In this document: piece by piece, positions 35,455 to 53,750 of the stretch | How positions within the stretch are numbered: position 1 is the first letter of the stretch | Layout: the number at the start of each line of letters is the position of its first letter | DNA from: Pomacea canaliculata | Lineage: Eukaryota; Mollusca; Gastropoda; Architaenioglossa; Ampullariidae | NCBI RefSeq assembly: GCF_003073045.1 | Contig: NC_037599.1 | Location: forward strand, 20,216,555-20,280,554 | DNA length: 64,000 bases | Direction of reading: 5' to 3' | Made by a program: the position numbers and the translations under genes | Notes under the pieces: model-generated | The model's input: the letters and a program-made list of their open reading frames with translations, nothing else | Told to the model about the DNA's origin: nothing | Databases searched by the model: none

Positions 35455-35640
35455 GTGCACTTGTGCACCAAGATAGATCGCACTCTCTGCGCTGACCAGC
35501 AACGATAAAAGGAAGACAATGGAAGGTGGATACGAGTAGGCCCACTGAACAGATACTGCGAATGCAGCCTTGCCTTTAAGAATAATCTTCGAGAAATCAA
35601 TAAAGTTATGCATCTGAAAATATCTGAAAGTCATTATGAA
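35455..35640 (-). repeat. LINE 3'-tail copy
   Basis: The minus strand carries ttcagtgggcctactcgtat, then ctggtcagcgcagagagtgc and gatctatcttggt, matching the tails at 30660-30790 (+) and 31900-32090 (-). Confidence 0.55.
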
Positions 35641-37105
35641 ATTTGTATGAAAGCTCAACTCGAATTCTTCGGTGCGGTTGCACAATTTTCGCAGGTAGAA
35701 ATAGCTTTCCATCAACACGACTCTTGTGAGAGCAACACGCTAACGGCCATTGTAGGTTAAGGTTCCCGGAGAAACATTTCAGTCATTGTAGACTTGCCTG
35801 TATTGTGCGCAAAGCTTGTTGTGACAGCTCGACATTAAAACTTTCTGAAGAAGCTAAAGAAACGGGACCAGGCCTGACGAGAGGGAGGGGTAGGGAGGGA
35901 TGGTGTACCCGGGCCCGCGACTCTAAAGTGACCCGGCATGGTTAGCTTTGTTTTGTTTTTTCTTTTAAACAAAGCGAAAAGAAAATGCATCACGAGGAAA
36001 AAATAACTAAAGCTAGGCTTCAAAGAATGCTTAAAGCATAGGCTTCACCACTTCTAGAATTACCGATACCTCGTACCCAAATCTGCGACCACCGCGAAAT
36101 CACACATGCGTTAGGGTGAATGATATATACAGCTTTGTCTTTAATCTTCGATTCTTTAATCTGTCAAGTTCTTCACTTCCACAAAAGTGTGTGAATATTT
36201 GACATTTTTTGTTATTTCTTCTCATTTACTTACCATTCACGAATTTACAGCTCTAAAATGTCCATCTCACGCAGTGTTGGAGGGTTAGGGTTAAAACACA
36301 ATAATACCTATAGTTATGTACACTTTTCCTACCGTTTGCTGTCTATATTAAGTTACTAAACGACGTCTAGATAGCCAGTTGAATTATAACTTGTAAACAT
36401 ACTGTTATAGGCTGGAAAAATAATGAACGATTACAATTAATGATTAATGCGACTTGCAAGGAAAGATCGACTGTACGTGCCAGCCATGCATTTATAATAT
36501 ACTTGATCTTTCCTCTTTGTGTTTCAATATTTCAGAAAAACGACTTTTTCTGTAAAAATCTTTCATGCATTCATTTTTTTCACTAGTGAAGGACAGTCGA
36601 TCAGTGTTCAATCGATAAGATATAGCCACGAAGTTACATTATATAGCTCCGTGCTGTAACCAACTTACCAGCCCACTCGAGCAGACGTAACCAATCGTTT
36701 TCTCCGTTGCGAAGGAAGCCGCTACTGTGAGCTCTCGTGAAGAAAAAGATAGCAAACAGCGTATGGCAGCCAACCGCTTAGTTTCAGATTCGTGCAGACG
36801 ACGTGTTTCTAAAATGGGAATATTAAGCTAGTTTTCATCTCAAGTGTGATCTATGTTAGCATAAAACAGAGTAATACCCTTAAGAACTTTACAAGTAAGA
36901 CTGCCATTCTGATAATAATGATGGTGATGATTGCGCTGTCTGTGTGTGTGTGTACGTGTTACCAGTGTGTGTGATATTATCTTCAGAATTATAAAATAAA
37001 ATGATGTAAATATGCATATATTTACTTGTCACATTTCATACTTTTGTAAATTAGTTGTATGTATATTATTATATGCTTTTGTACAAATCTTAAAATTTTA
37101 CAGAA

Positions 37106-38329
37106 ATGTCAGTCACCGACTAGAACTACATGAAGCCGCGTCGCTTGGCGATTATGACGCCCTTAGAAGAGCATCTCAAGACCGGCAAATTTGATGTGAA
37201 TCAAAAGGATGCAGACTGCAGCAACCGAACACCTCTTCACTGGGCATGTCAGAAAGGTACTTTAAGAGGGAAGGAATGACTGAAAAGAATATTTTAGTTT
37301 TTCTAAATGAAGAAAGTATTGTTTCCTATTTTCTCTATGTTCAATTAATTGTAGTTATTTGATGCCACATACAATGTAAATTAACTATAGAAAATCTGGA
37401 TACATAAATATAGTAAGGAAAGTTAATCCTTGAATCATGTATAAAGAAAAAAGAAACAATTGTAATTTTTTTTTAATAGTCACAAGCCGCATCATTATAT
37501 ATTACAGGTTATGCAGAAATCATTCGACTTCTTTTGGAGCATGGAGCAAAAGGTACAGCACTCACAACTGTAGGATGGACACCAGCACACTGTGCAGCTG
37601 AATGTGGTCGCATTAATGCCCTGCGAGCACTCCATGCATCCCAAGTACCTACTGACTTTAAGGACAAGTATGGTGATACACCACGTCGCATTGCAGAAAT
37701 ATATGGTCATCAGGAATGCGTTAGATACCTTCTACAGTGAGTATGGTTGACATAACAATTAGGAAGTTATGAAATATATATTGACACCTATAAAAATTCA
37801 AAGATTCCTTTATTTTGCTATATATTATTTCTTTTGCTCTTGATTTAGATAAGGTATTGTCCCTTGTTCAGCAAAAACACTTCTTGTGTATCATTATAGA
37901 TCATCATCAATTCAACAATTACAGAAAAATGGCCAACATAGCAGTTGGAGGGGAATATCATACACACACTTTCGCTCCCCACCCCTACTTTTTGAATCTT
38001 ATTTTACAGCTCTAATTCTAGCATATCTGCTCTCCGTTTTTCTGTATTATATGTCTGTTACATCTGTCCTTTTCCACTTCCTTCTGCTCTGTGCAAATCA
38101 GGATTTTTCCTTGTAAGAAATCTAAAGCAATTTTTTTTTTCTTTTAAGGGCAGAAGCAGAGCTAGCTGAACGTCGAAAGAATGGCGAACTGATCGAGGAG
38201 GAGGAGGATGTGGACTATGATTGTGATGATGAAGACTGCTTTGAGAGTGATAATGAAGAAACAAAGTCTGTGATGGTTTCTAAAATCAAGCAAACAGATG
38301 AAAAATGTAAGCCTGACAAAAAGAAATAA
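37106..38329 (+). CDS. ANKRD66: Ankyrin repeat domain-containing protein 66-like, 3 exons
   Basis: Exons 37106-37256, 37508-37736 and 38149-38329. The expected product of about 186 residues starts LELHEAASLGDYDA, continues LEEHLKTGKFDVN, NRTPLHWACQKG, AEIIRLLLEHGAKG, VGWTPAHCAAECGR, GDTPRRIAEIYGHQECVRYL and ends in an acidic and Lys-rich tail. The order and wording of the ankyrin repeats match vertebrate ANKRD66; the function of that protein is poorly known. The ATG at 37106 and the LEEHLKTG segment are in one frame, but LELHEAASLGDYDA between them is in another. Two opposite one-base shifts (near 37115 and in the ccc at 37160-37162) would reconcile this. Exons 2 and 3 are clean. Either two consensus errors or a damaged gene. 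An unseen upstream exon could explain the first shift but not the second. Confidence 0.75.
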
Positions 38330-40067
38330 TACTCTAGTCTTGATCTCTTACTGTTATTGATTTCCTTTATGCCTTCTCCAAATATGGTCTTAGATTTTTG
38401 TTTTTCATTGGGCATTGATAGACATTTCATTGTTTGGTTGCCAAGGTATGCAACTTTAGGTATCCAAAGAACATACAGAGACTTTCCTTAATACCTTTTC
38501 TCTGAATTCTTACTAAACATGTTTCATTATCAGTAACATTATTTCAAAAGCACACATTGTGTCCATATTCCAGATGAAATATGTGTGTGTTCTAGTAGCA
38601 CCAAAATACATATGTATATGTTTAACTGCTGACTCTCTGTATAGATTTTTTTATGAAAGAAAACTGACTTTGAAGAAGAAAAGATTAAAGATTAAAGATA
38701 CTCAGACTGAGTCATAAGGTAAAATCTATTCCCCCTAGTTTTCTTTGCTTTTCTTATTTATCATGTACTGAGGCTGTAATATTTCATGCTGCATCTTCTT
38801 TGTAATATAGTGGAGAGTAAGCTCTCTGAACAGATATGGCTGTTTACATGTTTGTTCAATTTGACATTTGGCTTTTTCAATATTAAAGTGGTTCACTAAA
38901 CATATTTTGTTAAAAAAAGTGATGGTTCTTACTGCATGCCACAGACATTATGTTTCCATGTTACTACGTGTACTACTTTTTTTTTTTTAAACCACGAGTG
39001 TTAATGTTTTCTTTGCAACTGCATCAGAAAAGCCATGACTAATTAAGCTTCTCTCAACAGACAATGATTTTTGAACATAATGCAAAAATAAACCATTAAA
39101 ATTAAGCCTCATAGACATAAAATCAAGTGAGGTGTATTATTTGTTTCTTTTTATTACTGTTGCTTTTAATTAGCAAGAGAAAGGCAAACATTTCCTTGAA
39201 AAAATTTATGTATAGAAAGTGGAAGTATTAAGGAAATGTTTCTACAAAATGTACCCTTTTTTTGTAATCGGGTAGAAAAGATGTTTGGGGAGTGGTTGAA
39301 AACGATGATTCATCATTATAGGAGGAGGCAGGGAAGACTTTTTCCCAAAATAGATATCTATTATGTGGCTGCTTTTTTTTCCTAATCGCCCAGAATAACA
39401 TTTTCGTATAAAGAACCACTCCTCCGTTAAGGAAATTAATGATGGAGAAGACTGTGTATGCGTGTGGATGATCGTTATGTAAACGAATCATACCTACAGA
39501 TTTTTTTTAAGTTGGCGTCGGTTTTGAGATGTTTTAAAATTGTCTTCCAGTTAAATAATCCTTTCTAAATCATTTGGTAGCTTAAGTTGAAGAAAACTGT
39601 TTATTCCTCAGAAATCAAATACAAAAGTTTTGAATGTTTGCTAGCTTACATAGGTACACATTCTTTCTCTCTTTCACTCACTCACGCCCATGCTGACAAG
39701 CCAAAATAAGAAAATTAAAACGATCAACCAATCATCCGATATTATCTGAGTCTGAACGGAATGGCATAATCAGATAATATATAGGTGGCTGAATGTACTG
39801 TCACAATATACAGAACTTTGATCGAGCCATGAACTAGACATTTCGATCGAATTTTAGTTCACATGTGAGAGTGTAGAAGGCTTCATTAGGATTATTATAA
39901 TCTACACTTATTGAGTGTTAGTCGCTAAGCAGCTTAATTAATCCTTACGGGATTTTTTTTCACGTGGACATGACGAGAGCAAGCATGAGTGCCTGTCAAC
40001 CCAGAAACGGTCATGTCACACCCCTGACCGTGCCCGGAGTTACTGGGCGCCGACAGCAAGGCTGGGA
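38330..40067. other. Intergenic region between ankyrin gene and reeler gene
   Basis: AT-rich. The first part is presumably the 3' untranslated region of the ankyrin gene. A 10-base perfect inverted repeat (tattatctga / tcagataata, 39741-39779) is the only structure I noticed. No reading frame is convincing. Confidence 0.4.
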
Positions 40068-42039
40068 TCAACCAGGACGGCACTTTTTGCTCCTTGTCCA
40101 TCTTGGAAGCAGAATTCTTCTTTGTATCGAACGAGGTTCCCAGCCATCCTGGAAGCTCTGCGTGTCCTCTGACTTTTCTCTCTCTGGCGTTCCCCCATCT
40201 TTGTGTCCTAAGTTGTGGTCGTTGAGATCCATCGTCTGCGTAACTTCTGTGTCCATGACGACAGCAGGAGATGACATGACCTCATCCGAAGTCTGATTGA
40301 CTACAAGCAAGGTCGTCTGTGTGAGACTTGGCAATGACGTCAGGAAAGGTTCCGTTGGCAGTGATAACGAAGATTCTGAAGAGGAGTGAGATGTGGGGGG
40401 ATCTGGCCGGAGAGTGGGTGGGCAGTAAGCTGGGAAGTCGGCTTCTAAGTCACTCAGCACGTGGGACTGCACTTGAGTCCAAAACTCCTGCTGTTCACGC
40501 ACAACTGTTGCCCTGTTAAAAAATAAATTGTTCGTCTTGGAACTGAGTATGCAAAAACTATCGTTGGGCAGAACCGATCAGGACTGCGAAGAAATAATTA
40601 TAATTTCTGATTAAAAATACACGAAGGCACGACTTGCACAAGACTTTGCTGGAACTGTGGCAAAGTGCCTGCAGATTCATATCACAGCAGCGCTGGGGGT
40701 CAGCGTAAAATGAAAGATTACTTACGTCATGATCACGTGACCTGAAGACACCACAGGAGCTGTCCAGTAAACGATCTTCATCCTCTTCCTACTGGCCGAA
40801 TTGTGCGTCACAGTGGACTAAAAAACACACATTGTGGCAAAGAACATAAAATTTATGTATTTCTACAGAAAAGAAAGGGTTCAACACCTTTCACCTGCGA
40901 AACATCCGTCGAATATTCTAGGCATACGTTGACAGATGGTCTTTAATCTGTTAGAGCGATATACCTACACATGGTCTTGACACTGTTAACTGGGAGAGTC
41001 TTGAAGCTAACCGCACAAGGTGGAGAAGTACTCTGGCCTAAGGAGCTATTGAACGCCGCAAGTGACAAACAGGGTAGAAGAAAGGAGCGCAGGCCTTCCA
41101 TCAACTCTAAAACAAGTTTCAATACACAGATGTGTCCACTGTGATAGAGACTGTTATTCGCACACTGGTCTGTTTAACCAGATGCTAAACCAGTAATGGT
41201 AGGATACACCATCCATGGTCATCTCTGACCGAAAGAGACCAGAACAATTTATCTATAGATCAACTGGAATGGTCGTCATTTCAAAAATCACAGTAACAGT
41301 CAGGGAACTATATGGTCAAACGTGTCAATATACAGTACACACAATAAGTATAGAAAGCAACATACCGTTTTGGGAAAATTCACAGACAGAGAGAGAACAG
41401 GAGTAAAGTTAGAGGCGAAGAAGAAAGGTTCCTTGACTAAAGTTGACTAAAACATCTGTCACATGGACTGTTCCAAAGTGTACAACAGCCTAAAGAATAC
41501 ATGTGATACTCACATGGACAGTCCCAAAGCAGTGACGCGTCTGAAGCTCGTTATCCCCAGTAGTGAAAACCCCTATCGTCTGGGTTTCGTTGACGTCACA
41601 TCCGGTCAACCGTGCCTGGAGCATCAATCCCCGGAAGTAGTTGTCCCCGATGGACTGCAAAGTCACTGTGCAAAGAGTAAAAACGATTCAAGAGATGGCG
41701 ATTCATACTTCTCTAAATGTATTTATAACAGTCTAATCAAACGTATAGCAAGGCATTTCTATACACTTTGTTCATTTATGTTTCTTGCAGATGTATACTG
41801 TAAATAAACTGTATACCCTGCAGCGTTTCTCCTGGCTTGTAGCTTTTTCTGGTCACCATTAGCCGATAGGGGGGATCTGTGACCTGCGACCCCGCTCCGT
41901 GACCTGTGGGCTCCATGGACACGCATACCATATCTGGTGCGCCATCAGGGTACCCTCGTCCAGCAGTCGGCAACGTCAGCAGCAGAATAAGATGTGGGAT
42001 AAGAAAGCTAGAGAAGGACAGCATCTGCAACATCAACAT
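40068..42039 (-). CDS. Secreted single reeler-domain protein, 4 exons
   Basis: Exons 42039-41817, 41665-41514, 40817-40726 and 40512-40068 join in frame to 303 residues. A signal peptide (about 1-27, LIPHLILLLTLPTAG) is followed by a full reeler domain (about 28-170): GYPDGAPDMVCVSMEPTGHG, PPYRLMVTRKSYKPGETL, YFRGLMLQARL, LQTRHCFG, HNSASRKRMKIVYWTAP and the closing ATVVREQQEFWTQV. The last 130 residues are Ser/Thr/Pro-rich and end in a basic segment, with no DOMON or cytochrome b561 domain, so this is not a full ferric-chelate reductase 1. Single-reeler proteins include insect defence proteins (Hdd11, noduler), and a comparable extracellular role is possible here. Intron 2 contains a LINE relic (40940-41200). 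I took the first ATG in frame ahead of the hydrophobic core; a downstream methionine is also possible. Confidence 0.85.
40940..41200 (+). mobile_element. LINE ORF2 C-terminal relic in reeler-gene intron 2
   Basis: Translation gives VNWESLEANRTRWRSTL and, further on in another frame, CPLCDRDCYSHTGL, the zinc-finger-like C-terminus seen in many invertebrate LINE ORF2 proteins. It lies on the strand opposite to the host gene. Stops and at least one single-base deletion show it is inactive. Confidence 0.6.
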
Positions 42040-45000
42040 GATCCACCATGGTCTACGAAAGTGGGATTCGAATGCAAGGCAAGGACAGCAAGTAGTGGAT
42101 GTTCAGCTATGTATCTTCCCTTTGTTCATTTTGTCCCCTTTACTGCTTGATGCACTGCGATGAAAACCAAGTGGAATTTTTTCCAGAACCTGTAATCTGA
42201 TATGATGCCATTGATTGCTTAAGATTTCCTGCCGATCCCATATACTTTTTCTTCTTCTTACCTACAGGATAACAACGTATTCGCTTGTTTGACGTCAAAG
42301 ATACGTTAAAAAAGAAAAGAAAGGTACAATGCTCATTTTTCGGAAATCAGGCGGGTTTTCAAGACGGGGTATCATTTTCCGGAAAAATTGTTTTCTAAAG
42401 CTCCGAAAACACCGTTATGGGAGTCATCTCTAACCAACGTTGTGAGCATAGAGGGGGTCTGTGGTGGTGGTGGTGGTGGTGCTGGTGGAGGTAACGTCAA
42501 GTGGGCACGTAACGAGGTCAATGTGATACCGTCATCTAACGGACACCTGCGTGTACAATGCAGTGTCGCGATGCAGGGACCGAGGAGCACGCCACAGCCT
42601 GTGTGCAGGTGACGTGCTTCACGTGCGGCTGCTGTGCGTGCTTTCGTGACGAGGTCAGCTGTCTTATACCGAGAGGGATGCTTTGCCACGAAACTCATGG
42701 TTTCCAAGGGCTTTTGGTCGAACCACTGAGCGACGGCCCAGGAAATAGCTTAACAGACTTTAATTCCAATGTTTTGATAAAAAAAAAAAATCGCCAATAA
42801 AAGCTCGAATTACATAAGGAAATAATTCCTCCAAAATCTTATTTTTGAGGTGACCGCTAAAGGTTTTATTGCTAGACCACTAGTAACGTATTTCGTGTCC
42901 ACTTACATAACTGTTATTACTGTTTGTGACATGTATCAGCTGACCGTCATTAACCATCATTACTAAGATCCTGTACTAAATTACATCTAAAAGGTTTGCC
43001 ATTACCGCTAAACGTCCATCTATATCGTTACCTCCAGTCTTTTTTTTAAAAAAAAGTCACAGCGTGTAAACTACCTTTTGGTAACCCCCTTCTTATTGTT
43101 GCTTTTCTTTTTGAAATCAGACTAAAACATTTTCCAGTCTCGAAAATAGGCAGGATATGCGTCACCAGGCGTTATATTGATGCATATTCATCATCGATAA
43201 TATATCGAATACTCATTTTTATTTAGAAGTCAAGACGATTGACAAGAATTTAAGTGTCCTTCTGTGTCAGATTATTTCAGACGCATGCAGGTGTTAAGAT
43301 AATCTTATTCCAAGCGAGAATCAAACTATGAGAAAAATTAAAAGTGCTCTCGATATAGTATAGTATGTTTAAACAAATCACAATAGAGAGAATGTTATAG
43401 AAACCATTATAGAAAGTGCAAATACACTTTACGCATAGCTCATTAACCAAATACGAAGAAAGAAACATTATTTCAGAATATATGTTTTCACATTCTTACA
43501 AATAACTACAGTTTCTTTTAACAAAATAGCCTTCACATTAAAGTTAACAATATTTAAGAACTTGAGGAACACTATAATATTAGAAAACTGGAGTTGGCAA
43601 AAGTCAAAATAAAATTAAGGAAACTATCGTATGAAGCCAAACGGTCATGTAATTTTGATTTCATCTCCAAAATGAGGAATCGAAGTACGGTGGCAAGACA
43701 CAATACAGGGGCCAACTATACTCAAGTAGAATTAATAGGCAATGAAGCAGATATGAAATGAGAGAAATTAAAATAATAAACAGACCTTTCCGAAGGAAGT
43801 GAGCGAAAAAGAAGAAACAAATTCTACAGCAACAGCTTCAAATCTTTTCGTCCTCTGTGCTGAAGGAAGGCACTATAGGAGCTGGGCGAAATTCTGTGGT
43901 GAGAGCAGTGGTTTTCTGATTTCTGCCTGACGCCTGCTGTCACTAGCAATGTGTGGCGAGAGCGGAGTGGCCCACTGGTCGCACTGCCTCGTTCTGGCGC
44001 TTTGTCTCCTCCCTTCCAGAGCCATGCAGCTTGGATCTCGATCGCCGTTTGGCGACACACGTGAAGACCAGCGAGCCATCTAACAGTAGTCAGTAACTAG
44101 AATAGGGGCGAATGGTACAAGACTAAAAGTCTCTAACAAGAAAGTGTTTAAGTGCTGTAAGGCAAAAACCCCAACAAAACCAAAAACACACTGCTACTAA
44201 TTAAACCCCACTTAAACTACTATAACTCTGGTATAGTTATAGTCATCACATGTCATTTTTCCTTCTAAAAGATATGTTTCTTTCGCATAAAAATGATCGA
44301 GGTAGGCGTTTTATATTCTGGTGAGAATTTTCTTGTTCAAAGACTGAAACAAAGTTGGCCTTTAAGGATTGAAAAATGGCCTGGATTAATATATTTGGAA
44401 GAATGTGTTGACCCCAGACTTGAATTCTATGATGTATGAAGTTTGTGGTGGCTTGGAGAAAAGACTGATGGGATGGAGAATTAAAGCGCCAAAATCGACA
44501 TTTTAATTGTTATGTTTTTACTAACTTTAAATAGACATTCAATAATAAAGAAAATTCACTGATAATAACTTATTCCTTAGCCAATGTGTAGATGTGTGGC
44601 TTTCCATCGCCTCCGCGGCAAAAAGAATAGGGAGGAGCAATTTACTGTGGAAGAATGGAAGGTGGTGGCAAACTTGCTGGTGACACAAGGTTAAAATTTC
44701 AAGCCAGCGTTAAGTTTGTTAACTACAAAACTTGCCTCTTCCAGCCTTGGTGAACACCTCTTGTTTTCTCATTCCTCGCGTACCACTACCAGTCTCCCCG
44801 AAACAAAATGTTGACGATCAGTATTTGTACCTGCGTGTGTGATCAGTAAATAAATGCTCATTTTACCCTATACTTTTATAAACAATACTTTTCAGGGGGG
44901 AAAAGTCGGCATATATGTCTTGTGATCTCGGTATCCCGCCTTGCAGAACAGCTCCCAAAACATTGTTTTTTTCCGGAAATGATTTTAGCAAAGTGTGGCA

Positions 45001-47798
45001 AAAGCCAGGTCAATGTTTGGTGGGCAAGAAAAGCAAAGGTTTGTGCTTGTTCTTCGCTTGATTCTGTCAGACTCGGAAATCTCGTCGAACGCTCGTGGAA
45101 TTAGCCTGGTCAACAGAAGCTAGCTGCCCTGTCCTTCCCACAATTGGTTTGGTCACGTCAGGCCCCGCACCAACCTCAAGGCCGTAGCCAGATGTAAGGA
45201 GACGTTGACAGGGTAACCATGCCAGAACTGATAGCAAGCATGATGCACTATTTCATGGGCCCTCCAAAATTAAAGTTGTCTGGTTTGTACCTATCGATTC
45301 AAAGCAGGCTGGGAATAAGGATGGGAGTACATAGTTACATATATGGGCCGATGCATCAATCGAAATCATTTTTTTTTAAAGTGAAGCATGCAATTTCAAA
45401 TAGCACGATTATAATTGTTGCTTCTCTAATATGATACTGCCCTCAGAAATTTTTAAAGTTCACAAAGTATTTCAAATGTTTATTTTTTATTTTGCGTGAA
45501 AAAAGATATGCAGACATTTAGGAATTATTTAAAAAAGAGGATCGAAGAGACAGAAAGTTATCAGTTTAGAAGATAACCTGGTAGTAAATGTTACAAAACT
45601 GCACATGTTCTTCAAAATTTGAAACCAAAAACCTTCTTGATTGGTTGATTGGCCGGCGGGATTGGGCAAGTCAAGAGTCAGTCGCATCCATAAAGACATC
45701 TATCATGATTATGACAAACTGTTGCTGCTTCTGATCACAGCTCAAAATGCATGGTTTCTGTGCAATCAGAGAAGCAATTAAGTTATCGCTGTACTATTCT
45801 GCAACTGACATTGCTCCAGATGTCTCAAAGGTGCGCCTAGCATGAGCAAGTGCAGGCTAACACTGGACCAACAACCTAGCTGACCCTCTCATGCTTACAA
45901 AAGCAGGTGCTCATACCATGGATGCTGCCAAAGACAACACTAACCATGCATAGGCCATGGGCAACAGTGTGTCCCTCCACAGACCTGTGTAATCTGCAGC
46001 ACACCGTAGTGTTGCCTGACAACAAGGAGACAAGTTTTATCCACACACTGGGTATCTAAGTAATCTGACAGGTAAGCTTGGCATTTTAGATGCATTTATT
46101 ACAATGCACAAATAATACACGTCCAGACAGAACAATTCCACATCATCATTGCCATAATATCCTTGCCACCAAATCAACACTTCCATTAAAAAAAAATTCT
46201 TTAATTTACAAAAATACATATTTAGAAAACATTTATCGATGATTGATGGTAGGTAACAAGCAAATGAAATTCTTCCTGACTTCAGGAAGTTGATTCTAAG
46301 CTCTGCACTTGTGTGGAGAAACAAAGCACGTATGTTTGTGATCACAAGTATTGGTTTATGTGCTAACCCTGAGCTCTTGTGAATGTGACATTCACAGCCT
46401 GAAGAGGTACATGTACATACATTGTTTTCAGCCAAACCCAGACTTATCAGAACATTTATAACTATTCTTTATTTGAGAAAGCATGGGAGATTGAAGTTCA
46501 TTAATTCACCAAGTTTACAGATTTAGAAAGCTGTTGGCAGGCATATTTCTTCAACATTATTTTTTATTTTAAAAAATTTAATAATTTTGAAAAGAGGCCA
46601 AAATTTTATAAAGACACAGTAAAATGAACGATGACATGCCTTTCAACAATTATTTCATAAATTTAATTGCTGCTTTAAAGTATGAGATAAAATATGTGAT
46701 TAATCAGACTGAATACTGTCAAAAAGAAAGTGTGTAGGAGATATAGTCTACGTAAATTCTAACCTTGTAGTCAGCATATATCAACGTAATCATACAAAAA
46801 AACAGTCTTAGTACTTTAATACAATGTAAGGACATTCTTTCAAGGGTCAAAGCTATATAATACCTGTTTCCCTTCATGTATTACCGTAGGCCAGGAGGCA
46901 CATATTCATCATGAATATGCATAAATATATATCATCAAACATGAGAACTAGTCAAACATAAAATTAACCTACATATCATATCAAGTGGAAATACAAAGAA
47001 AAGCATTATTACATGAAGAACATGATTGTCAATGTTTTTACTTCTTATAGCTGGAGACTGCCATGCTAATTTTATAGCAGTAGACTATGCAAGTGCCTTT
47101 TGTCCACATAAGCATCTGATTAACCTGAATGTCTTATGCATAATTTCAAAGATTGTAATAAATTAGTATGGTAAAATATTATACAATTATGGAATGACAT
47201 ACAATGATATTTCAGTCAAGAGTGATTTTTATGTACAATGACGGTCCCATAGGATTATCATGGAGCTGAAAGATTTCTACTTGTGGTGAAGTCCTAGCTG
47301 TCGTAACTCAAGAACTTTACTCATATTTGTACTGATGCTAGTGTAAACAGATGTGTATGTCTGTAGCCTAAGAGTAATAGGCTATATACCATCTAGAAAA
47401 GTACACCTTATGTTTGCACAAAGACAAAATTGCCAAACAGTGTATTTCTCAAAATATATCTCCATTGTTAAGTGATGCATCATTCTCTTGTCTTTTGATA
47501 GCTGAGAGTAAGGGAAATAAAATAAAAAGTTTAGGACACATAAAGATCACTGGTAAAATTTGAACAAAGAATGCTAAAAAAATATTACACTTTATTTCAT
47601 TGTATGAGCTGTATTCATTTAAATACATAAAAAACACAGATCAATTCAGGACATGTAAGTGTATGATTATGATAAAAAGAAGTAAAAATGGTGATCAAAG
47701 GATATGAAAAAACAACAAACAAAACTAAAACACATCAGAGCTGTTAATGCCTGTAAATTAGGATCCTGCAGGACAGGAATGTAGACCAACTCTCACCA
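42040..47798. other. Long intergenic region and SQLE 3' region
   Basis: The part near 42050-42400 would be the reeler-gene promoter. A (GGT)n tract lies at 42461-42491. GC-rich patches at 42460-42720 and 43870-44080 have open frames on the minus strand, but no domain is recognised; the second may be repeat-derived. 44100-46000 shows nothing. 46000-47798 is very AT-rich and is probably the 3' untranslated region of the squalene monooxygenase gene and beyond. Confidence 0.4.
42461..42491 (+). repeat. (GGT)n microsatellite
   Basis: About ten GGT-type triplets with a few substitutions. Confidence 0.8.

Positions 47799-53750
<5,952 letters not shown>

Larger units (their letters stand above)
33364..37105. 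other. Repeat-bearing intergenic region
   Basis: After the VWC gene comes an AT-only stretch (33450-33510). Then follow a tRNA-like SINE (34185-34290), a block resembling LINE or SINE tails (34670-35225, beginning tactttatttatcccagagg) and the third LINE tail copy (35455-35640). A GC-rich patch at 35865-35935 (gtacccgggcccgcgactct) resembles the right-end sequence of the hAT at 14788-16103. 35940-37100 is AT-rich with nothing recognised, apart from a (TG)n near 36941-36955. Confidence 0.45.

Noticed and set aside
39741-39779. 10-base perfect inverted repeat (tattatctga)
   Set aside because: Short and AT-rich. Expected by chance in this amount of sequence and not near a gene start.
39964-40519. 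Open frames on the + strand (110 and 63 codons)
   Set aside because: They are antisense shadows of the last exon of the reeler gene, whose splice sites and domain are clear.
42372-42707. 111-codon minus-strand frame with a proline run
   Set aside because: The prolines come from the (GGT)n microsatellite and the rest has no recognisable domain.
43824-44079. Overlapping minus-strand frames of 78 and 68 codons
   Set aside because: GC-rich and possibly repeat-derived, but no family could be supported.
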